Assembly: GCF_038443705.2 (NCBI RefSeq) | Contig: NZ_CP151767.2 | Coordinates: forward strand, 3,525,501-3,589,500 | DNA: 64,000 nucleotides | Direction of reading: 5' to 3' | Source of the DNA: Yoonia sp. SS1-5 | GTDB lineage: Bacteria > Pseudomonadota > Alphaproteobacteria > Rhodobacterales > Rhodobacteraceae | Position numbers and translations under genes: made by a program | Notes under the pieces: generated by a model | Database searches by the model: none | What the model saw: the letters and a program-made list of their open reading frames with translations, nothing else | Told to the model about the DNA's origin: nothing | Shown here: positions 63,507-64,000 of the stretch, one piece after another | Layout of the letters: each line of letters opens with the position of its first letter | Position numbering within the stretch: position 1 is the first letter of the stretch

Positions 63507-63526
63507 GCCACGCGTGGCGCATTAAC
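63501..63526. promoter_or_regulatory. Palindrome in the luxR-luxI gap (lux-box candidate)
   Basis: GCCACGCGTGGC (63507-63518) is a perfect 12-bp palindrome flanked by GTTAA on the left and TTAAC on the right, giving a nearly symmetrical 26-bp site. It is about 76 bp upstream of luxI, a plausible place for LuxR binding, though its sequence is not the classic lux box. A terminator is less likely because no T-run follows. Confidence 0.45.
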
Positions 63527-63546
63527 CTCGAACGCCGCAGCGCAAA

Positions 63547-63584
63547 CTACCCTGATCGCAAGTGATCAACATGCCAAAGGGTAG
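63547..63584 (+). promoter_or_regulatory. Hairpin sequestering the luxI ribosome-binding region
   Basis: CTACCCT (63547-63553) is the exact complement of AGGGTAG (63578-63584), which immediately precedes the luxI ATG and contains its only Shine-Dalgarno-like sequence. Pairing would form a 7-bp stem with a 24-base loop and could limit luxI translation. Confidence 0.4.
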
Positions 63585-63588
63585 GACA

Positions 63589-64000
63589 ATGCTACGTTAC
63601 ATCTATGCAAATCAGTTAACGCAATATCCGGATCTGCAAGCTTCTATGCACCGTGATCGGGCCGCGCAATTCGCGACCCGATTGAAATGGGATGTCACTG
63701 TCGACGCGAAAGGGTGGGAGCGGGACGAATATGACGATCTGAACCCGCTCTATGTTATTTGGGTCAATGATGATGGCACACATGGCGGATCAATGCGTTT
63801 TTTGCCAACGACGGAACGCACAATGGTCGAGGACCATTTTTCCAACCTGCTGAACGGCACGGACATTCGCAGCCCGTTTATCTGGGAATGCACCCGTTTT
63901 TGTCTGGGCCAGAAATCCAGCCCGCGGATTGCCGCCGCGATGATGCTGGCCGGTGGTGAGTTGATGCGTGCTTTCTCGCTGACCCATCTGCTTGGCGTGT
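63589..64000 (+). CDS. Acyl-homoserine-lactone synthase (LuxI family), 5' part
   Basis: An open frame from the ATG at 63589 runs to the right edge without a stop (137 codons). It starts 'MLRYIYANQLTQYPDLQASM', includes 'DEYDDLNPLYVIW', 'GGSMRFLPTTERTMVEDHF' and 'SPFIWECTRFCLG', the LuxI-type catalytic core with its conserved Arg, Asp and Glu residues. The product makes the acyl-homoserine-lactone signal from SAM and an acyl carrier. It pairs with the LuxR regulator 104 bp upstream. The C-terminal end is outside the window. Confidence 0.9.
   Translation, partial: MLRYIYANQLTQYPDLQASMHRDRAAQFATRLKWDVTVDAKGWERDEYDDLNPLYVIWVNDDGTHGGSMRFLPTTERTMVEDHFSNLLNGTDIRSPFIWECTRFCLGQKSSPRIAAAMMLAGGELMRAFSLTHLLGV

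Overview
The window is chromosomal DNA of an alphaproteobacterium of the order Rhodobacterales, most likely the roseobacter group. The grounds are an AdoCbl-dependent ribonucleotide reductase, a complete-looking run of ethylmalonyl-CoA pathway genes (ccr, ecm, mesaconyl-CoA hydratase), the sucC-lipoprotein-sucD / sucAB-lpd and sdhCDA-lipoproteins-sdhB arrangements, TAXI-TRAP transport, an HvrA/H-NS protein, CtrA-type boxes and a roseobacter-style LuxR/LuxI pair. Genus cannot be fixed from the sequence alone.

Layout. 1-12.1 kb is a cobalamin block: cobD, cobC and a DUF1636 iron-sulfur-type protein on the minus strand, then a spacer with an atypical receiver protein, a glutathionyl-hydroquinone-reductase-like protein and a lipoprotein, then a plus-strand operon of a small secreted protein, cbiX, cobH, cobL, cobI, a cbiG-cobJ fusion and cobM, with overlapping stop/start codons. 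12.2-15.2 kb is decayed accessory DNA: a frameshifted secreted-protein gene, an IS5-family element with a broken transposase, and an internally deleted IS3-family relic next to it. 15.2-23 kb holds a universal stress protein, a TAXI-TRAP transporter, a class III aminotransferase and an acyl-CoA synthetase. 23.2-33.4 kb holds nrdJ, katG with divergent oxyR, a tRNA-Ala(GGC) and several housekeeping or hypothetical genes.

33.4-55 kb is a central-carbon block: lpdA, MAPEG, sucB, sucA, DUF805, sucD, lipoprotein and sucC on the minus strand; mdh; then a malyl-CoA-lyase-family gene, nnrU, DUF1737 and mesaconyl-CoA hydratase; then sdhC, sdhD, sdhA, two lipoproteins and sdhB. 55-62.4 kb carries purine-nucleoside phosphorylase, an H-NS-type protein, ecm, a PlsB-like acyltransferase and ccr. 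The right end is a quorum-sensing locus (small conserved protein, luxR, start of luxI).

Functional links. The cobalamin genes would supply the cofactor for two enzymes in the window, NrdJ and Ecm. The TCA and ethylmalonyl-CoA genes share intermediates (malate, succinyl-CoA, glyoxylate entry). Three shared DNA motifs stand out. Tandem TGTGATCACA palindromes spaced exactly 21 bp lie in front of both sucC and sdhC. A 13-bp palindrome GTAATTNAATTAC lies in front of both ecm and ccr. Full TTAA-N7-TTAA CtrA-type boxes precede both the luxR operon and luxI. Several palindromic repeats occur at gene ends, including a 16-bp one that supplies the TAG stop codons of flanking genes. No CRISPR array, prophage, or clearly new multi-gene defence system was seen.
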